Shown piece after piece: positions 34,562 to 42,930 of a stretch of 43,325 nucleotides of DNA. The translations under genes were made by a program, and so were the position numbers. Numbering within the stretch: the first letter of the stretch is position 1; every line of letters starts with the position of its first letter. Origin of the DNA: Oscillospiraceae bacterium (lineage in GTDB: Bacteria; Bacillota; Clostridia; Oscillospirales; Oscillospiraceae); contig JAFYAU010000044.1 of NCBI GenBank assembly GCA_017540565.1, forward strand, positions 1-43,325. The letters run 5' to 3'. The notes under the pieces are model-generated. The model saw nothing but the letters and a program-made list of their open reading frames with translations. It searched no databases and was not told where the DNA came from.

Positions 34562-35926
34562 TTATTTGCCTACGCAGAAACGTGAGAATATCCGGTTCGT
34601 TATATCCTCGCGGATCTCGACGCCCGTCAGTTCGCCCAGCGCCTGCATCGCGTCCTCGGCCATGGTGAGCACGGCGTCGGGGGTCACGCCCTCCTCTGCG
34701 GCATTCACGGCACCGCGGATCGAATCGGCCGCGCGGGAGATGGCCTCGGCGTGGCGCGCGTTGGTGATGATCTCTCCGACGGGAATCTGTCCCCCGATGC
34801 GGTAGATCTCCCGGATCCTGTCCGTCAGGCCGTCCAGGCCGGCTCCGGTGGAAGCGGACAGGACGACGGCGTCCCTCCCCTCCAGCTGCTCCGGCATCCT
34901 CCATCCGGCCTCGTCGGACTTGTTCACAACATACAGCCGGCGCGCGCTCTTTTCCGCGGCGGCCAGCACCTGTCCATCCTCTTCCGTGAACGGTCTAGCG
35001 CCGTCGAACACGGCCAGGACGAGATCCGCTCCGTCGGCCGCCTCCAGCGAACGGGCGACGCCCAGCTTCTCCACGGTGTCCTCCGTCTGCCGGATCCCGG
35101 CGGTGTCGATCACGCGCAGGACAACGTCCCCGAGGCTGATCTTCTCCTCGATGGTGTCGCGGGTCGTTCCCGCGATGTCCGTAACGATGGCGCGGTCGTA
35201 GCCGGCCAGCAGGTTCAGCAGCGAGGATTTGCCGACGTTGGGCTTGCCGATGATGGCGCAGCGGACGCCCTCCTTCAGTACCTTTCCGCGGTCGTAGGTC
35301 GCCAGCAGCTGCCGCAGGGTGCGCTCATAGTCCGCCATCTGTCCCGCGTACCGGGCCATCTCGAAGGGCTCGATCTCCTCGTCGGGATAGTCGATCACGG
35401 CGTGGAAATGCGCGCAGATGTCCGTCAGGCCGGAGTAGATCCCGTCGGCCTTCCGTGAGACGGCGCCGTTGAGCTGGCCCGCCGCGTTCTTCGCGGCAGC
35501 GACCGTCTCGGCGTCGATGAGGTCGATGACGGCCTCCGCCTGCGCGAGGTCCATCCGCCCGTTGAGAAAGGCCCGCTTGGAGAACTCTCCCGCGAGCGCC
35601 TGCCGGGCGCCGGCGGCGAACATGGCGCGCAGGGCCGCCGCGAGCATCACCGGGGAGCCGTGGCACTGGAACTCCGCCGTGTCCTCCCCCGTATAGGTCC
35701 CGGGCGCGCGGCTGACCGTGCACAGGCAGATATCCAGGACGCTCCCGTCTTCATCGAGCAGTTCCCCGTACGCCAGCTTCCTGTCCGGCGTCTGCGCCAT
35801 GGTCCGTCCGGTGAATGCGCGGAAGACATGATCGGCCACTTCGATGGCCCGGTCTCCGCTCAGGCGGACGATGCCGATGGCGGAGATCACGCCGCCCGTG
35901 GCGATGGCCGCTATGGTGTCTGCCAT
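34562..35926 (-). CDS. mnmE: tRNA modification GTPase MnmE
   Basis: This 454-residue protein has an N-terminal folate-binding domain (IAAIATGGVISAIGIVRLSG). The helical domain is interrupted by a G domain with GKPNVGKSS, DIAGTTRDT, DTAGI and NKSD. The C-terminal FCVGK corresponds to the conserved FCIGK, whose cysteine is needed for activity. With MnmG it adds carboxymethylaminomethyl groups to U34 of tRNAs. MnmA, which thiolates the same uridine, is encoded at 39907. The start ATG 35926 is chosen from homology. The ribosome binding site (AAGGG) is modest, and the upstream frame extension has no support. Confidence 0.97.
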   Translation of the reverse strand: MADTIAAIATGGVISAIGIVRLSGDRAIEVADHVFRAFTGRTMAQTPDRKLAYGELLDEDGSVLDICLCTVSRAPGTYTGEDTAEFQCHGSPVMLAAALRAMFAAGARQALAGEFSKRAFLNGRMDLAQAEAVIDLIDAETVAAAKNAAGQLNGAVSRKADGIYSGLTDICAHFHAVIDYPDEEIEPFEMARYAGQMADYERTLRQLLATYDRGKVLKEGVRCAIIGKPNVGKSSLLNLLAGYDRAIVTDIAGTTRDTIEEKISLGDVVLRVIDTAGIRQTEDTVEKLGVARSLEAADGADLVLAVFDGARPFTEEDGQVLAAAEKSARRLYVVNKSDEAGWRMPEQLEGRDAVVLSASTGAGLDGLTDRIREIYRIGGQIPVGEIITNARHAEAISRAADSIRGAVNAAEEGVTPDAVLTMAEDAMQALGELTGVEIREDITNRIFSRFCVGK

Positions 35927-35948
35927 ATCCCTTACCCCCTCTGCCGCA

Positions 35949-35972
35949 AAGGCTGCGGATGTCCGCAGCCTT
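35949..35972 (-). terminator. Hairpin between the small membrane gene and mnmE
   Basis: A perfect 10-bp stem AAGGCTGCGG/CCGCAGCCTT with a 4-base loop. It has only three T residues after it on the minus strand, so it may attenuate rather than stop transcription into mnmE. Confidence 0.5.
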
Positions 35973-35987
35973 CGGCGATTTCTATGA

Positions 35988-36332
35988 TCATCTCTCCCCG
36001 ACGGAGAACAGGCCCGGCCCGAAGTCCCGTTCAAGAACGGCGGCCACCCTGTCCTTCAGTCCTCTGTCCACGACCACGCGCACGAGCCCCTCCTCGGGGA
36101 CCGGTTCGCAGAGGATTTCCCCGCCGAACGCGGTCAGCACGTTGGCCTTCGCCTCCTCGGCCAGTTCCGCCAGCGTCTCCGCGCTGGAAGCGTAGTAGGC
36201 GGCGTCATGGGCCGGCGTGTACTTGTCCGGCACCCCGAACTTCACCGTCAGGCACATGACGAAAACAAGGACCGAGAACCCGAGGATCAGAATGATCCCC
36301 AGCGGCTTGATCTTCTTCAGATCGACCTGCAT
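35988..36332 (-). CDS. Small membrane protein of unknown function
   Basis: This 114-residue protein has one N-terminal membrane helix (residues about 11-30) and a mainly charged, alpha/beta-like remainder on one side of the membrane. No domain is recognised. The start codon directly abuts the stop of the transketolase C-terminal subunit (TAAATG), so translation is probably coupled. AGGAAG upstream, within the transketolase gene, can serve as ribosome binding site. Confidence 0.78.
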   Translation of the reverse strand: MQVDLKKIKPLGIILILGFSVLVFVMCLTVKFGVPDKYTPAHDAAYYASSAETLAELAEEAKANVLTAFGGEILCEPVPEEGLVRVVVDRGLKDRVAAVLERDFGPGLFSVGER

Positions 36333-37301
36333 TTATCCGTTCTTCCTGGCGATGCTTCTCTTCGCCGCGTCGAAGATCTCGAGGGCCGTCAGGCCGTACT
36401 CCTGCTTGAGGAAGCTGACGGAGCCCACCTGTCCGAAGCGGTCCTTCACGCCAACCATCTCGATGGGCACGGGCACGCTCTGCACCGAGGCCTCGGCGAT
36501 GGCGGAGCCCAGTCCGCCGAGCACGTTGTGGTTCTCCGCGGTCACGAAGCAACCGGTCTCCCGGGCGCAGCGCTCGACCAGTTCGGCGTCGATCGGCTTC
36601 CAGGTGAACATGTCGACGACGCGGGCGGAGATGCCCTCGGACCGCAGCAGCGTGGCGGCCTTCATGGCCTCCTCGACCATGATGCCGCTGGCGAACAGGG
36701 TCACGTCCGTGCCGTCCTGCAGGATGTTGCCCTTCCCGATTTCGAAGGTGCTGCCCTCCTCATAGACGGAGACGGCCTCCTTGCGCACCATGCGGATGTA
36801 GTACACGCCGTACTCCTGCGTCAGCTGTCCGATGAGCCAGCGCATCATCACGGGATCCGTGGGCTCGATCAGGGTGATCTCGGGGATCGCGCGCAGCACC
36901 GCCATGTCCTCGAAGGGCATGTGCGTGCCGCCGTTCTTGGCCGCCGTGACGCCGGGGTCGGAGCCGATCATCTTGACGTTCAGATGCGCGTAGGAGCAGG
37001 AGATCATGATCTGGTCGCACACGCGGCGGGACGCGAAACATCCGAAGGTGTGCGTGAACGGGATCTTGCCCGCGGCGCTGAGGCCGGCGGCGATGCCGAT
37101 CATGTTCGCCTCGGCCACGCCGCAGTCGAAGGCGCGGTCGGCGTAATGCTTGAAAAACGGCTTCAGGCCGGAGGAGTTCACCAGGTCGGCGTCGAGCACA
37201 ACGACGTCAGGGTTCTTCTCGGCAGCGTCCAGCAGTCCCTGGCAGCAGGCGTCCCGCATCAGGGTCTTGGACGTTTCAAAGGATTCCTTCACCTTGTACA
37301 T
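36333..37301 (-). CDS. Transketolase, C-terminal subunit (split enzyme)
   Basis: This 322-residue protein contains the pyrimidine-binding and C-terminal domains of transketolase. CGVAEANMIGIAAGL near residue 60 holds the Glu that activates thiamine diphosphate, and FTHTFGCFASRRVCDQI and GSDPGVTAAKNGGTHMPFED follow. It works with the N-terminal subunit encoded just upstream. Together they move two-carbon units in the pentose phosphate pathway. ATG 37301 has GGGGG at good distance. ATG 37316, overlapping the upstream stop as ATGA, would add five residues and is a real alternative. Confidence 0.93.
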   Translation of the reverse strand: MYKVKESFETSKTLMRDACCQGLLDAAEKNPDVVVLDADLVNSSGLKPFFKHYADRAFDCGVAEANMIGIAAGLSAAGKIPFTHTFGCFASRRVCDQIMISCSYAHLNVKMIGSDPGVTAAKNGGTHMPFEDMAVLRAIPEITLIEPTDPVMMRWLIGQLTQEYGVYYIRMVRKEAVSVYEEGSTFEIGKGNILQDGTDVTLFASGIMVEEAMKAATLLRSEGISARVVDMFTWKPIDAELVERCARETGCFVTAENHNVLGGLGSAIAEASVQSVPVPIEMVGVKDRFGQVGSVSFLKQEYGLTALEIFDAAKRSIARKNG

Positions 37302-37312
37302 GGTATTCCCCC

Positions 37313-38164
37313 TCATCTTCCCTCACGGGCGGCGGTGAGACGCTTTTTCACGTTCTCGATGGCCTGTTCCATCTCCATGGGCGTAAAGCTCTGGTGATGG
37401 TTCGGGCACACGCCCTCGCTGAAGGAGCAGCCGTAGCCCTTCACGGTATCCAGAACGATGACGGAGGGCTTGCCCTTCTGGTTCTTGGCCACGTTCACCG
37501 CGGTCTGGATCGCTCCGCAGTCGTGCCCGTTCACGTTCTGCACGTGCCAGCCGAAGGAGGCGAACTTCGCGCCGATGTCCCCGAGATCCAGCACGTCGCC
37601 GATCATGCCGTCGAGCTGCTGCTTGTTGTTGTCCACGAAGCAGATCAGGTTGTCCAGTTTGTGGTGGGCGGCGAACATGGCGCCCTCCCAGATCTGTCCC
37701 TCATCGCACTCGCCGTCGCCGATGATCAGGTAGGTCATCCGGTCGGAGCCGTCCAGGCGGGCCGCCAGGGCCATGCCGATGGCAGCGGAGATGCCCTGTC
37801 CCAGGGAGCCGGTCGTCATGTCCACGCCGGGCGTCTTGGTGCGGTCGCAGTGGCTGGGCAGATGCGTTCCGTTCTGGTTCAGTTCGGACAGCATCTCCTT
37901 GGGGAAATAGCCCCGCAGCGCCAGGGTGGCGTACAGGGCGGGACCCGCGTGGCCCTTGGAGAGCACCAGGCGGTCTCTCTCCTGCCAGCCGGGATCCTCG
38001 GGGTTCACCCGCATCTCGCTGGCGTACAGGACGGCCAGCGTCTCGATGATCGACATGGAACCACCCACGTGGCCGCTTCCGGCGCCGGCGAAGGTCTGCA
38101 ACGTGACCAGCCGGATGCCCTCGGCGATGACGCGGAGCTGTTCCGCACTCGGTTTCACTGCCAT
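37313..38164 (-). CDS. Transketolase, N-terminal subunit (split enzyme)
   Basis: This 283-residue protein is the diphosphate-binding half of transketolase. It shows AGSGHVGGSMS near residue 28, DRLVLSKGHAGPALYA near residue 64, TGSLGQGISAAIGMAL, and the thiamine diphosphate and metal motif GDGECDEGQIWE near residue 149, ending at the paired Asn of DNNKQ. Splitting transketolase into two adjacent genes is common in Clostridia. GGAGG lies seven bases before ATG 38164. The glyS stop is 28 bases upstream. Confidence 0.95.
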   Translation of the reverse strand: MAVKPSAEQLRVIAEGIRLVTLQTFAGAGSGHVGGSMSIIETLAVLYASEMRVNPEDPGWQERDRLVLSKGHAGPALYATLALRGYFPKEMLSELNQNGTHLPSHCDRTKTPGVDMTTGSLGQGISAAIGMALAARLDGSDRMTYLIIGDGECDEGQIWEGAMFAAHHKLDNLICFVDNNKQQLDGMIGDVLDLGDIGAKFASFGWHVQNVNGHDCGAIQTAVNVAKNQKGKPSVIVLDTVKGYGCSFSEGVCPNHHQSFTPMEMEQAIENVKKRLTAAREGR

Positions 38165-38192
38165 ATCTTATCCTCCCTGCCGCGGCGCGGCA

Positions 38193-39596
38193 TCAAAAAT
38201 CCGTCTTCTCCAGCAGGTAGTGCACCAGATCCGCCATGGGTACGCGCTCCTGCTGCATGGTATCCCTGTCGCGGACGGTCACGCAGCCGTCCTCGGCGGA
38301 ATCAAAGTCGTAGGTCAGGCAGAACGGCGTGCCGATCTCGTCCTGACGGCGGTAGCGCTTGCCGATGCTTCCGGCCTCGTCGTAGTCCACCATGAAGTAC
38401 TTCTGCAGGCTGTGGAAAAGTTCCGTCGCGGGCTCGGACAGCTTCTTGGACAGCGGCATCACGGCGCACTTGAAGGGGGCCAGCGCGGGATGCAGATGCA
38501 GCACCACGCGGGTGTCGTTCTTCTCTGCGTCGACGACCTCCTCGTCGTACGCGTCGATCAGGAACGCCAGCGCGACCCGGTCGGCGCCCAGCGAGGGCTC
38601 GATGACGTACGGGATGAAGTGCTCGTTGGTCTCCTGGTCGTAGTAGGTCATGTCCTGGCCGGAGGTGGTCTGGTGCGCCGTCAGGTCGTAGTCCGTGCGG
38701 TCCGCCACGCCCCACAGCTCGCCCCAGCCGAACGGGAACATGAACTCGAAGTCGGTGGTGGCTTTGGAGTAGTGGGACAGCTCCTCCTTCTCATGGTCGC
38801 GCAGGCGGATGTTCTCGTCCCTCATGCCCAGGCCGAGCAGCCACTTGTGGCAGTACTCCCTCCAGTAGCTGAACCACTCCAGATCCGTGCCGGGACGGCA
38901 GAAGAACTCGAGTTCCATCTGCTCGAACTCCCTGGTGCGGAAGGTGAAGTTGCCCGGGGTGATCTCATTGCGGAAGGACTTGCCCACCTGGCACACGCCG
39001 AAGGGCAGCTTCCGGCGCGTGGTGCGCTGGATGTTCTTGAACTGCACGAAGATGCCCTGCGCCGTCTCGGGACGCAGATACACCGTGGAGGCCGAATCCT
39101 CCGTCACGCCCTGGAAGGTCTTGAACATCAGGTTGAACTTGCGGATGTCCGTGAACTCCTTCTTGCCGCACTCCGGGCATTCGATGCCCTTCTCGCGGAT
39201 GTACGCCATCAGGGCGTCGTTGTCCATGGCCTCGACGACCACGTCCGTGATCCCGTTGACCCGGTTCCACTCCTCCACCAGCTTGTCCGCGCGGTGACGG
39301 GTGCGGCAGGCCTTGCAGTCGATCAGGGGATCGTTGAAGGTCGCCACGTGGCCGGAGGCCACCCAGACCTGGGGATTCATCAGGATGGCGGCGTCCAGGC
39401 CCACGTTGTAGGGGTTCTCCTGGACGAACTTCTTCCACCACGCCTTCTTCACGTTGTTCTTGAATTCCACGCCGAGAGGACCGTAATCCCATGTGTTCGC
39501 CAGTCCGCCGTAGATCTCGCTGCCGGGGAAAATGAAACCGCGCCCCTTGCACAGCGCTACGATCTTGTCCATGGTCTTCTCTGTATTCTTCAACAT
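38193..39596 (-). CDS. glyS: Glycyl-tRNA synthetase, dimeric class II type
   Basis: This 467-residue single-chain GlyRS is of the alpha2 (eukaryote/Bacteroides-like) type rather than the alpha2-beta2 GlyQS type. It shows [19 protein letters not shown] near residue 30. The two CxxC pairs, CKACRTRH and CPECGKKEF, belong to a zinc ribbon. Motif 2 is [11 protein letters not shown] and motif 3 is [16 protein letters not shown]-terminal anticodon-binding domain completes it. It charges tRNA-Gly, and a tRNA-Gly gene lies divergently 176 bases away. GGAGG lies seven bases before ATG 39596. No T-box is present, only a short leader. Confidence 0.97.
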   Translation of the reverse strand: MLKNTEKTMDKIVALCKGRGFIFPGSEIYGGLANTWDYGPLGVEFKNNVKKAWWKKFVQENPYNVGLDAAILMNPQVWVASGHVATFNDPLIDCKACRTRHRADKLVEEWNRVNGITDVVVEAMDNDALMAYIREKGIECPECGKKEFTDIRKFNLMFKTFQGVTEDSASTVYLRPETAQGIFVQFKNIQRTTRRKLPFGVCQVGKSFRNEITPGNFTFRTREFEQMELEFFCRPGTDLEWFSYWREYCHKWLLGLGMRDENIRLRDHEKEELSHYSKATTDFEFMFPFGWGELWGVADRTDYDLTAHQTTSGQDMTYYDQETNEHFIPYVIEPSLGADRVALAFLIDAYDEEVVDAEKNDTRVVLHLHPALAPFKCAVMPLSKKLSEPATELFHSLQKYFMVDYDEAGSIGKRYRRQDEIGTPFCLTYDFDSAEDGCVTVRDRDTMQQERVPMADLVHYLLEKTDF

Positions 39597-39658
39597 AGTC
39601 AGTCCTCCCTGATCCGCGCCTCCCGGCCTCCGCCGGCGGCGCTGAATGTATCTATAAA

Positions 39659-39686
39659 ATTATAAACCATGAGACGGCAAAGTCAA
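39659..39686 (-). promoter_or_regulatory. Promoter of the glyS-transketolase-mnmE gene run
   Basis: On the minus strand TTGACT (39686-39681) and TATAAT (39664-39659) have a 16-bp spacer. Confidence 0.78.
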
Positions 39687-39730
39687 TAATTATCCGCCCG
39701 ATCCGGTCCGCGGAAAGCGGAAAATTTTCC

Positions 39731-39758
39731 TTGCATTTTCCTCTCCGTCTGCTATAAT
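39731..39758 (+). promoter_or_regulatory. Promoter of tRNA-Gly
   Basis: TTGCAT (39731-39736) and TATAAT (39753-39758) have a 16-bp spacer, 14 bases before the mature tRNA. Confidence 0.72.
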
Positions 39759-39772
39759 ACCTTTTGTCACCT

Positions 39773-39846
39773 GCGGGTATAATTCATCGGTAGAATGCAA
39801 GCTTCCCAAGCTTGATAGGTGGGTTCGACTCCCATTACCCGCTCCA
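39773..39846 (+). tRNA. tRNA-Gly (anticodon CCC)
   Basis: The cloverleaf is complete. Acceptor arm GCGGGTA pairs with TACCCGC. The anticodon stem CAAGC/GCTTG encloses the 7-base loop TTCCCAA with anticodon CCC. The T arm contains GGTTCGACTCC, with discriminator T and an encoded CCA. It reads GGG codons. Confidence 0.95.
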
Positions 39847-39847
39847 T

Positions 39848-39878
39848 GCCGCCGCGCCAGGATGCGCGGCGGCTTTTT
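39848..39878 (+). terminator. Terminator of tRNA-Gly
   Basis: A perfect 10-bp GC stem (39848-39857 with 39864-39873) is followed by TTTTT. It lies just ahead of mnmA. Confidence 0.9.
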
Positions 39879-39906
39879 GTATCATCACAGGCCCGAGGTG
39901 AGAGTC

Positions 39907-40956
39907 ATGTCCGCGTCCCCGGAAACGAATGAGAATACCGTCCTCGTCGCGATGAGCGGCGGCGTGGACTCCACCGCCGCGGTGCTCCTCCTGAAGCAGG
40001 CGGGATACCGCTGCACCGGCTGCACGATGACCCTTCTGGACGGGTCCGGCGCCGCCGGAGACGCCCTGGCCGCCGCCGGCCGCCTGGACATCCCCTTCCG
40101 CGAGCTGGATCTGCGCCGCATGTTCGGAGAGACGGTCGTCCGCGACTTCGCGGAGAGCTATCTCCGCGGACGCACGCCCAACCCCTGCGTCCTGTGCAAC
40201 CGCGTCATGAAGTTCGGGCGCCTTCTCGATGAGGCGGACGCGCTCGGCTGCCGGTACCTCGCGACCGGCCACTACGCCCGTGCGGTAAAATGCGGAGACC
40301 TTTTCGAACTGAGGAAGGCCGCCGACCCGGCCAAGGACCAGAGCTACTTTCTGTACACCCTCACGCAGGAGCGCCTGGCGCGGATCCTCTTCCCCCTGGG
40401 AGAGATGCGCAAGGAACAGGTGCGCGAACTGGCGCGCGCCGCGGGGCTGGACGCCGCCGGAAAGCCGGAGAGCCAGGACATCTGCTTCGTCCCCGGCGGG
40501 GACTACGCGTCCGTGATCGAGCGCTTTTCCGGCATTTCCTCCGCACCCGGGGACTTCATCGGCCCGGACGGACAGGTCCTCGGCAGGCACCGCGGGATCG
40601 TCCATTACACCGTGGGACAGCGGCGCGGCCTCGGCATCGCCTGGAAATGCCCGCTGTACGTGACGGCGGTGGACGCGGAGAGGAACACCGTCTCCCTGGG
40701 CACGGACGACGCGCTTTACCGCAGGACCCTGGAGGCGGACGGGGTCAGCTGGATCTCTGGCGCCGCCCCCTCTTCGGACGTCTCCTGCCGCGTCAGGATC
40801 CGCTACCGCCACGCCGAGCAGCCGGCCCGCGTGATCCCCACCGGCCATGACACCGTGTGCGTCGAATTCGAAGAGCCTCAGCGCGCCGTGACGCCCGGAC
40901 AGTCCGCCGTCTTCTACGGCGGGGACGCGGTCCTCGGCGGCGGCATCATCCGCTGA
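39907..40956 (+). CDS. mnmA: tRNA-specific 2-thiouridylase MnmA
   Basis: This 349-residue protein has the PP-loop AMSGGVDSTAA at residues 15-25, catalytic Cys97 in NPCVLCNRVMKFG and Cys193 in ESQDICFVPGG, plus HYTVGQRRGLGI and a C-terminal beta barrel. It is slightly short for the family, because the segment after the first strand (residues 40-60) is compact. It thiolates U34 of tRNA-Lys, -Glu and -Gln with sulfur from a cysteine desulfurase relay. The start ATG 39907 is preceded by GAGGTGAG. The upstream frame overlaps the tRNA terminator and is rejected. No separate promoter is clear, so readthrough from the tRNA unit is possible. Confidence 0.95.
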   Translation: MSASPETNENTVLVAMSGGVDSTAAVLLLKQAGYRCTGCTMTLLDGSGAAGDALAAAGRLDIPFRELDLRRMFGETVVRDFAESYLRGRTPNPCVLCNRVMKFGRLLDEADALGCRYLATGHYARAVKCGDLFELRKAADPAKDQSYFLYTLTQERLARILFPLGEMRKEQVRELARAAGLDAAGKPESQDICFVPGGDYASVIERFSGISSAPGDFIGPDGQVLGRHRGIVHYTVGQRRGLGIAWKCPLYVTAVDAERNTVSLGTDDALYRRTLEADGVSWISGAAPSSDVSCRVRIRYRHAEQPARVIPTGHDTVCVEFEEPQRAVTPGQSAVFYGGDAVLGGGIIR

Positions 40957-41030
40957 GAGCGCTCCGCCGACCTCTTGTGACGGCGCAAGAATCATTCCAC
41001 AATATCTATGGGATACGGGCGGAATTCCGC

Positions 41031-41059
41031 TTGACATAATATGACCCCGGTTGTATTAT
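41031..41059 (+). promoter_or_regulatory. rny promoter
   Basis: Consensus TTGACA (41031-41036) and TATTAT (41054-41059) have a 17-bp spacer, giving a leader of about 120 bases. Confidence 0.85.
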
Positions 41060-41107
41060 TAGATAGTTAAGTATGATGTGGGAAATAATGTCGCAGATCA
41101 TCTGACA

Positions 41108-41133
41108 ACAGGGCGCCCTTCCGGGCGGCCTGT
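41108..41133 (+). other. Hairpin in the rny leader
   Basis: ACAGG and CCTGT close an inner CGCCC/GGGCG stem with loop TTCC and one mismatch. It stands about 50 bases before the start codon and has no T tract. It may be a stability or autoregulatory element. Confidence 0.5.
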
Positions 41134-41184
41134 CTTCTGAACAATATCGAAAAAAAAGAAAGATCGGAGGTGTGTATCCTTTCC

Positions 41185-42741
41185 ATGACAATTGAATTAT
41201 GGTTGTTTATTCTCATTGTCGTCGTCGCAGTCGTGCTGATCGCCGCCGCGTTCGCCGCCGGTATCCTCTACCGGAAGAAGGTCTCCGAACGGGAGATCCA
41301 GAGCGCCGAGGCCCAGGCAACACGCATCGTGAACGAAGCCATTAAGACCGGCGAGAACAAAAAGCGCGAGGCCTTACTGGAAGCCAAGGAAGAAATACAC
41401 AAGAGCCGCAAGGAGTTCGAGCGCGAGGAAAAGGAGCGCCGCAACGAATTGCAGAAGCAGGAACGCAGGATCCTGCAGAAGGAAGAATCCCTGGACAAAA
41501 AGACCGATGCTGTTGAGAAGAAGTCAGAGAACCTGACCCGCAGGCTTGCCGAACTGGACAAAGAGCACGAGGAGATCGCCGCTCTGAAGAAGAGCCAGTT
41601 CGAGATGCTGGAGCAGATCTCCGGCTACACAGTCGAGGAGGCCAAGACCTATCTGATCCAGAACATCGAGTCCGAGGTCACACACGAGGCGGCCATGAAG
41701 ATCAAGGAGCTCGAGGCCCGCTTCAAGGAAGAGGCTGACGAGAAGGCAAGAGAGTACATCACGCTGGCCATCCAGCGCTGCGCGGCCGACCAGGTGGCGG
41801 AAGCCACCGTCTCGGTGGTCCCCCTCCCCAACGACGAGATGAAGGGACGCATCATCGGACGCGAAGGCCGCAACATCCGCGAGATCGAGAAGCTCACGGG
41901 CGTCGACCTGATCATCGACGACACGCCGGAAGCCATCACCATCAGCTGCTTCGAGCCCGTGCGGCGCGAGATCGCCCGCCTGGCCCTCGAGAAGCTGATC
42001 GCCGACGGCAGGATCCATCCCGCCCGCATCGAGGAGATGGTGGAGAAGGCCCGCAAGGAGGTCAACGCCACGATCAAGGCGGAGGACGAACGCGCCACCT
42101 TCGAGACGGGCGTTCACGGGCTGCATCCCGAGATGATCAAGCTCCTGGGCCGCCAGCACTACCGCACCAGCTACGGACAGAACGTGCTGCAGCACTCCAT
42201 CGAGGTCTCCCTGATCTCCGGTCTGCTGGCCAGCGAGCTGGGCGTGGACGTGATGACCGCCAAGCGCGCCGGACTGCTGCACGACATCGGCAAGGCCATC
42301 GACCATGAGGTCGAGGGCAGCCACGTGTCCATCGGCGTCGACCTTGCCAAGAAGTACAAGGAGAACGCGGAGGTCATCCACGCGATCGAGGCCCACCACG
42401 GAGACGTGGATCCCCGGACCACTATCGCCTGCATCGTCCAGGCCGCGGACACCATCAGCGCCGCCCGTCCGGGCGCCCGCCGCGAGAACATCGAGAACTA
42501 CATCAAGCGTCTCGAGAAGCTCGAGGAGGTCACCAAGAGCTTCGACGGCGTGGAGAGCTGCTTCGCCATCCAGGCGGGCCGCGAGGTCCGCATCATGGTC
42601 CAGCCGGAGAAGGTCTCAGAGGACGAGATGGTGCTCCTCGCCCGCGACATAGCCAAGAAGATCGAGGACGAGCTGGAGTATCCCGGCCAGATCAAGGTCC
42701 ATCTGCTGCGCGAGACGCGCGCCGTGGACTACGCGAAATGA
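41185..42741 (+). CDS. rny: Ribonuclease Y
   Basis: This 518-residue protein has an N-terminal membrane helix (residues 4-26) and a long charged coiled coil (about 30-150). A KH domain with [20 protein letters not shown] lies near residue 215. The HD phosphohydrolase domain has [12 protein letters not shown] near residue 363, and a C-terminal domain follows. It is the membrane-bound endoribonuclease that starts mRNA decay in many Firmicutes. ATG 41185 starts the hydrophobic helix cleanly, but the GGAGG is 14 bases upstream, which is long. The GTG at 41170 overlaps that GGAGG and is unlikely. Confidence 0.96.
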   Translation: MTIELWLFILIVVVAVVLIAAAFAAGILYRKKVSEREIQSAEAQATRIVNEAIKTGENKKREALLEAKEEIHKSRKEFEREEKERRNELQKQERRILQKEESLDKKTDAVEKKSENLTRRLAELDKEHEEIAALKKSQFEMLEQISGYTVEEAKTYLIQNIESEVTHEAAMKIKELEARFKEEADEKAREYITLAIQRCAADQVAEATVSVVPLPNDEMKGRIIGREGRNIREIEKLTGVDLIIDDTPEAITISCFEPVRREIARLALEKLIADGRIHPARIEEMVEKARKEVNATIKAEDERATFETGVHGLHPEMIKLLGRQHYRTSYGQNVLQHSIEVSLISGLLASELGVDVMTAKRAGLLHDIGKAIDHEVEGSHVSIGVDLAKKYKENAEVIHAIEAHHGDVDPRTTIACIVQAADTISAARPGARRENIENYIKRLEKLEEVTKSFDGVESCFAIQAGREVRIMVQPEKVSEDEMVLLARDIAKKIEDELEYPGQIKVHLLRETRAVDYAK

Positions 42742-42797
42742 AATTACACCGGACCCGAAGGGTTCATAGTGGTAAGGAACTTTTTATCCTATGTACC

Positions 42798-42844
42798 CGC
42801 AGAAGCGGTGTGACCGTTAAGGTCACGCCGTTTTCTGCGTTTTT
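42798..42844 (+). terminator. rny terminator
   Basis: A long imperfect stem (42798-42815 with 42821-42839, loop GTTAA) is followed by TTTTT. Confidence 0.88.
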
Positions 42845-42884
42845 AGGGGTCTTTGATAAACAACAGTTCAATCTTGTTTCAAGG

Positions 42885-42924
42885 AACCTCCCTTACAATG
42901 AGCTCATCAAACGTAAGGGAGGTT
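42885..42924 (+). promoter_or_regulatory. Hairpin sequestering the ribosome binding site of the next lipoprotein gene
   Basis: AACCTCCCTTAC (42885-42896) pairs perfectly with GTAAGGGAGGTT (42913-42924) across a 16-base loop. The right arm contains the GGGAGG Shine-Dalgarno sequence (42917-42922) of the gene starting at 42931. The bases after it are TTCTTT, so it also has terminator form. It could block both elongation and translation unless an alternative fold frees it. Confidence 0.8.
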
Positions 42925-42930
42925 TTCTTT

